NCBI RefSeq assembly: GCF_001949145.1
Contig: NW_019091378.1
Span: 1,731,077 to 1,755,970 of the forward strand
Direction of reading: 5' to 3'
Length of the DNA: 24,894 bases
From: Acanthaster planci
Taxonomy: Eukaryota; Echinodermata; Asteroidea; Valvatida; Acanthasteridae
Positions 20,554 through 24,894 of this stretch are shown piece after piece. Every line of letters starts with the position of its first letter. Position 1 is the first letter of the stretch. The translations under genes and the position numbers were made by a program. The notes beneath the pieces were generated by a model, which worked only from the letters and a program-made list of their open reading frames with translations, did no database searches and was not told the DNA's origin.

Positions 20554-20837
20554 TTGAAGGGCTTAGCTTAAAGAATCTGCTTGGCCCGCAACCTCGAATT
20601 ATCAGGCTGGGGCCCATTATCAACCGAGTATTTGAATGGCTCTGTTTACAGGTCTATCTTTTTTACAGGTCCACTTTTGTTCACTGTTAAGAGCTGACAA
20701 TATGACACAACAACCCAAACTTTTTCCCAAGATTGCAGGGACATTTCCTGATAAAGTCTCTGATTTTAAAACATTCAACAGTATGCTGTTAATGGAATAC
20801 ATTGTAATTCAATGTCCTCCTCCTCCTGAGGGCTTAA

Positions 20838-21030
20838 ACGCATGGGGCACTGCAGAGGGCAAAGAATCAAGATGCTACTCCAAGGAAGCCACCTGCAAAA
20901 AGGCTACACTTCTTAAGAAGTGAGAGTACCAACTTACTTCAGAAGTCGACAATTTTGCCGGCCACCTGTATCACCTGCAAGAGAGCAGACAAGTGGATAA
21001 CCACCAGTGGCCGTGATGTTTCAGATACAT
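20838..21030 (+). pseudogene. exon resembling the N-terminal finger of the large C2HC family, second copy
   Basis: A frame open from 20838 to a strong donor (T^GTAAGT at 21031) reads PRKPPAKRLHFLRSESTNLL, then LPATCITCKRADKWITTSGR. The basic Pro/Ser-rich lead-in followed by C-x2-C and a KW(I) segment resembles the start of the large family whose other copy begins at 7551 (CLFCNQARRKK). The His/Cys pair completing the finger is not found after the donor. It lies about 730 bp upstream of a C-terminal module of the same family, so the two may be the ends of one internally deleted copy. The match is short and the assignment is tentative. Confidence 0.4.
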
Positions 21031-21757
21031 GTAAGTTACAAAGACACTGAAACATGACGGAGGTAAAGGAAAATATTCCTGCTGCAGTTTTTTGCAACAG
21101 GCCTTCAGACAGAGCCGGCAGAGGAAATATCTCCAATCTTTTTCAGTCACTTTCTCAACCTTTTTTTTTGTTTTGACCGTTGATGGTATGTTGTGCCTTT
21201 GGTTCATTTCCCTGACAAGTAAACACAGATGATTTCTTTGACATAGTATTCTTTGGCAATGATTCAGTAAAGACTTGCTATGCAAAACAGTGCCAGTGAA
21301 AACTGAATGTGCTTGCTTTGTGATAAAAGCAGCTCCTGTCTTGAAGTACATGTACACTGCCATCAAATCTGCTATACAAGAACTACACAGTAGTCAATCC
21401 AACACATAGACCCCATCACTCATCGGGATTGTAAGCTGAATGTTAAAGGTTTAGTATTTGTGCTTTGGGATATGACACTTTTCAATACATTATAAAGCTG
21501 TTCCTTTTTCCTTGCATTTGTTTTGGCTTGTTTTTTTCCCCAGAAATCCAGACACAGTTTGACACTCACTACTGTTGACTTAAATCAGACCCCAGGTAAG
21601 AGTGCTGAAATACAAGGTTCTGCTGATAACAAAAGAATTATTTAAGTCAAACCCCTTTTCAATTTTTTTCTACAGATAACATGTTATAACAAGGTAATCT
21701 GCCAAGTCCAAAAGAGTTTTTATTATTGCGATTTGACTGTATTTGACTTTCTTCAAG
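21031..21757. other. spacer, possibly an enlarged intron
   Basis: Bounded by the donor at 21031 and the TTTCTTCAAG acceptor ending at 21757. A minus-strand frame at 20971-21366 is open but overlaps the exon on the plus strand and has no recognisable motif. No other structure is seen. Confidence 0.4.
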
Positions 21758-22316
21758 GGAAGAAGCACTTGACCTTGCATGTCAAAATGTTCATTAATGA
21801 TTACTTGAAAGCACTTGAAGAGCTTGGAGCTGACTATACTCTAAGTTCAGAACTGATATCTGCTTGAGGAATTTGTATGCAACCTGTATCGTCATAAAGA
21901 TGTCAACAAAACCAAGTACCGCTCATTCTGTGCAAATCTTCAGTAAAATGCCTCCTTGTAAAGATACACGGATTCAGCACATCAGACGTTGTGCTTACCA
22001 GACAGTTATTGGTAGAAGAACCATTGTAGCCATCACTGAACCTCCATCACCACATCATGGGTGGATTGTCAAAGATGACAATATCAAGGTAAAGTGAATG
22101 ACCCAGCTCCTGGTCCCCAAAAGCCTGATGGAGGTGCTGTAGTTGCATGTGGTTGGAAGACAAGCACCTATGGCTTAAGGAAGATGCTTGTGCTAAAGGA
22201 GCAACCTCAAGTGTATGGATCTATGCAACAAAAAGGATGATGATGACAATGGCAATAATTATGACGATGTTGCCCCTGGGGTAGATTTTGGAACAGATTT
22301 AATTGCATAGTTTTCC
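21758..22316 (+). pseudogene. C-terminal module of the large C2HC family
   Basis: Three frames follow one another. The first (from 21758) has HVKMFINDYLKALEELGADY, a helical segment. The second (from about 21863) has LEEFVCNLYRHKDVNKTKYR and SFCANL before a TAA. The third (to 22316) has PPCKDTRIQHIRRCAYQTVI, PSPHHGWIVKDDNIKVK, TGA at 22095 where Trp is expected, MTQLLVPKSL, then an acidic tail rich in Asp and Asn (DDDDNGNNYDD). From memory the blocks FVC.LYG, a Pro-Pro then an aligned RA.YQ, and GW.....L...W mark the C-terminus of the same very large protein whose N-terminal part is at 7551. At least two frameshifts and several stops are present. The central two-thirds of the protein, including the SPDTDV-type block I would expect, is absent. 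Confidence 0.6.
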
Positions 22317-22367
22317 TACCATCCACCAAACCAAAGTACTAGAAAATGTAATTGTTGCAAACTTGGT

Positions 22368-22420
22368 GACAAATACATGTGACAAATGCAAAGTAACAAA
22401 TACATGTGACAAATACATGT
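22368..22420 (+). repeat. short minisatellite, 13-bp unit
   Basis: GACAAATACATGT occurs at 22368-22380, in altered form at 22381-22394, with one change at 22395-22407, and exactly at 22408-22420. The unit contains the ACATGT palindrome frequent elsewhere in the window. Confidence 0.85.
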
Positions 22421-22794
22421 ACATGGGTTTGTCCACGAAGTTGGGATTTCCTCATTATGTGCCAGATCATAGGGATTGAAATGAGTTTTACTTGGTGAAG
22501 TACACATGAGTACCATGGATGGGTGTTTTATTAGGAAGACCTAATGTTAAAGTATGCTTGAGTAAAAAATAAAATACTTTGATGGCTTGTAAAATAAAAA
22601 AATAGGAAAAACTGTTGGTGTCTAGCATCAATTTTTAATAACGAAGTGTGACATGCAAAAACACATTTTTAAATTTTTTTTTTCTCGAACAAAAAACAAA
22701 TTAAAAAGAAAAAACACAGACAGGGTACGGTTTAACATCGTTTGTCCTTAATGAAAAACAAAATATGTCGGTGTGGTCACTCATTTTCAATAAC
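22421..22794. other. gene-free AT-rich stretch
   Basis: No gene seen. Two related phrases, GGTGTCTAGCATCAATTTTT followed by AATAACG (near 22618) and GGTGTGGTCACTCATTTTCA followed by ATAACG (near 22770), suggest diverged copies of a promoter-side repeat related to the duplication that follows. Confidence 0.45.
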
Positions 22795-22928
22795 GGAGTC
22801 GGCAAATTTGCCCCTGCCGATGCTATGCGCGGTGTCCACGAATAATTATAACGTAACATCGGGAGTCGGCAAATTTGCCCCTGCCGATGCTATGCGCGGT
22901 GTCCACGAATAATTATAACGTAACATCG
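22795..22928 (+). repeat. perfect 67-bp tandem duplication
   Basis: Copy 1 is 22795-22861 and copy 2 is 22862-22928; by eye they are identical at all 67 positions. Each copy contains the 12-bp palindrome GGCAAATTTGCC and the phrase GCGGTGTCCACGAATAATTA. GCGGTGTCCAC recurs alone at about 23085. It lies about 330 bp upstream of the coding relic at 23257. Confidence 0.95.
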
Positions 22929-23221
22929 GTATTGATCGTGGAAGTCTGATTTGTGCAACAGATTCCACTGATTTTTTAAACCCACAAATAAGGCGAATAT
23001 GTTACAAACGAGGTTTAATTAATAAAATTTCGACATCCTTGCAAATTTTCACTGTACAACCGAAAGTATAATCTGCTTTCTATGCGGTGTCCACTCCGGA
23101 AAATGTAGCGTTGATACAATTTTCGCGATCCATCCAAAAATATCCTACCCTTGCTGAGAATGGTTCAGCTCCAGACGAACTGCCACGTCACGGATAGTGT
23201 GTGGAACACAGCACTTGGGAT

Positions 23222-23239
23222 TTTCCACGCCCGTGGAAA
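23222..23239. promoter_or_regulatory. 18-bp near-perfect palindrome upstream of the coiled-coil relic
   Basis: TTTCCACG (23222-23229) and CGTGGAAA (23232-23239) are perfect inverted arms around CC, ending 17 bases before the ATG at 23257. It could be a dimeric protein site or a 5'-leader hairpin. Confidence 0.5.
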
Positions 23240-23256
23240 CAGAAATTTGTCTGTGA

Positions 23257-24183
23257 ATGAATGAAATACAAGCTGCTAAGAAAAGAGAGCAAAGGGCTAG
23301 ACTATCAGATCAGAAAAAACAACAGATTTTGGATAGGAGACGCCAAAAGAGACGTGGAGAAAAAGAAGAGTGCATCAGGCAGCAACAGATGATTCAGGAA
23401 CAGAAGAGAGAAATTTTGGAAGCACAAGCAGAGAGCAAACGATTAGAAGAGGAAGAGAAATGATTAGCGGAAGAGGAGAAACGCTTGCAAGCAGCATGGC
23501 AACAATTAGAGGACATGGGACAACATGAGGAAAGATCACAAGATGCAAGACGCCAGAGCCTCAAATGAGCCAGGTCTTCCCTATCACAAGACCCTAAAAT
23601 ATACGCTGAAACAGTTGAAGATCTCGTGCAAACAGCATCCCCAAGGAAGAAGCGTCTTCTTCATGAGAAGGGCATCATAACTGATGTTGCAACAAAAATC
23701 ATCTACACCACTGTGTCACAAAAGATGAGTAGCCTACGAAAGAGCAGAAAGAAGAAAGACGGCGAGCTGAAGCGTATCTTCGCGCCAGCACTCCAAATTG
23801 CAAAGAGATACAGATGCCAGAAGAGAGTATGCGAAAAGCTCAAGACAACGGCGAAAACTCTGAAGCTACTCTCTTTCAAGCCACATGCTCGCCTACTTCT
23901 TAACAAGACAAAGCAGACCATTCAAAGATACCATGAGGAGAACTCCATGACACTTCCAGACAAGAAGTTGGTGAGTAAGAAAACAAAGAAAGCAACTGGA
24001 TTCCTGACCATGACCATAAGGGCACTACATGGAAAATTTCAGAAAGACAACCCGGAGATGAAAGTTTGCTTGTCAAAATAAGCAGACTTGAAACCAGCAC
24101 ACATCAAGACCTGTCATTCAATCACATACAGAGGCTGTCTGTGTGAATATTATACATCTGGTATAAATTCCAAGAAACATTAA
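23257..24183 (+). pseudogene. basic coiled-coil repeat-family gene with three internal stops
   Basis: An in-frame TGA just before ATG 23257 supports this start. One frame then holds to TAA 24181-24183, broken by TGA 23461, TGA 23566 and TAA 24079 but with no frameshift. The first 100 residues are a charged coiled coil of Arg, Lys, Glu and Gln (for example EQRARLSDQKKQQILDRRRQ). Then come ASPRKKRLLHEKGII, a basic region (SLRKSRKKKDGELKRI), RYHEENSMTLPDKKLVS, TIRALHGKFQKDNPEMKVCL, and after the TAA ADLKPAHIK and YRGCLCEYYT. From memory these blocks, including PDKK, the F...P..K...S block and CLCEYC, mark an abundant uncharacterised animal repeat family whose C-terminal part would follow in another exon. 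The last Cys of CEYC is Tyr here. The intact single frame with stops only suggests a fairly young loss of function. Confidence 0.65.
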
Positions 24184-24894
24184 CATACCGTAGGTCTTTG
24201 CAACTGGTACGGTGATGATCTCTAAGTTCATTGCCTTTTGTGTTGCAGCATAAAGCAATTCTTGGGCATTCATGAAGTGCAATTAACATAAAAGAAGGAG
24301 TTGTAAGACTTGTAAGATTGAAAACAGATGCTGCATGCTATTTGATACATCTCATTGTAGAAGCATGGTAATTTCTAGGCTATTGATTTCCATATTAATT
24401 TGAAGGCCGGTATATGTTTCATGTCAAATTTTCCTTTTAAACGTGTGCAATTTTTATGGTGCTAATACATGTATACATGTAATACTTTTTAGTCAGCCAT
24501 CCTTAACTTAATCATTGAATGTGACTGAACTTGTGGCATTAGAGTGTATTTTAATGTGTGCTTGAATGTAGATTAATTGATACTAATTTTTAAGCCAAAG
24601 TAATTGCCATTTGTGTCCACAGGGTATTCACAGTAACAACACAGGTGCATCCACACATGCTGAGAAAGAGTTGACGTTTTCTGCAAAGTAGTGCACAAAT
24701 TAACACAAATGAAATGATTGAAGAGACAATTTAGGTAGATAGGTATCACTATTATAGCATTTTGTGCAGTATAGTAAGTCTTTATTTGCAAGTGCTAAAT
24801 GCGGTACACACCAAGGTTGACAATGATTTCATGATCTAACTTGCTGCTTAGTTCATGTAGTTAATACATTTAGAACTATTCTTTGACCACTGCA
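24184..24894. other. gene-free AT-rich end of window
   Basis: No exon of the preceding family is recognised. A palindromic TACATGTATACATGTA run lies near 24466. A minus-strand frame at 24573-24791 has no recognisable motif. Confidence 0.5.

Noticed and set aside
20971-21366. 131-codon minus-strand open frame
   Set aside because: It has no recognisable motif and overlaps the plus-strand exon that ends at a strong GTAAGT donor.
23461-23568. TGA codons read as selenocysteine or a reassigned code
   Set aside because: No SECIS-like structure or selenoprotein family is seen, the sites are in charged coiled-coil sequence, and neighbouring relics carry TAG and TAA stops as well.

Overview
This window looks like nuclear DNA of an aquatic animal. 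It has AT-rich spacers, GT-AG introns whose phases match across several exon pairs, THAP and BED zinc-finger transposases, and many copies of the palindromes TACATGTA and TAGGCCTA. That style suggests a marine deuterostome such as an echinoderm, but the assignment is a low-confidence impression. I see no bacterial genes, operons, CRISPR array, rRNA or tRNA, and no host gene I can name. All family identifications come from reading the translations against memory, not from a search.

The window is best read as a graveyard of transposon-derived genes, nearly all on the plus strand. In order: an open C-terminal coding end (1-246) with a 19-bp hairpin inside it; a minus-strand coding-like relic of unknown family (466-1096) with a diverged inverted copy at 4446-4870; a two-exon DDE-like relic (1694-3064); a set of diverged repeats (6204-7063), three of which carry a perfect DR1 nuclear-receptor motif; the N-terminal part of a very large C2HC-finger family (7551-8868); and a frameshifted transposase-like relic with the HFDNCSGQNKN motif (9645-11122).

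The centrepiece is a ten-segment THAP-domain transposase of Kolobok type (11960-16675). Its exon order, and most splice phases, can still be followed. The central catalytic core is missing, two stops interrupt it, and the first zinc ligand of the THAP finger appears mutated. A CACGTG box and a TGACGTCA box lie about 120-140 bp upstream of its ATG. After it come a small acidic minus-strand reading frame (17230-17331), a palindromic MITE-like element (17842-18107), a TTF-finger/hAT fragment (18406-18809) and a BED-finger hAT relic (19431-20553). Then come an N-terminal exon (20838-21030) and a C-terminal piece (21758-22316) of the same large C2HC family seen at 7551. The window ends with a short minisatellite, a perfect 67-bp tandem duplication (22795-22928) and a basic coiled-coil repeat-family gene with three internal stops (23257-24183).

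These genes do not form a pathway. They are independent mobile-element families accumulated in one neighbourhood, mostly inactivated by stops (8 of 13 listed in-frame stops are TGA), frameshifts, internal deletions and loss of acidic catalytic residues.
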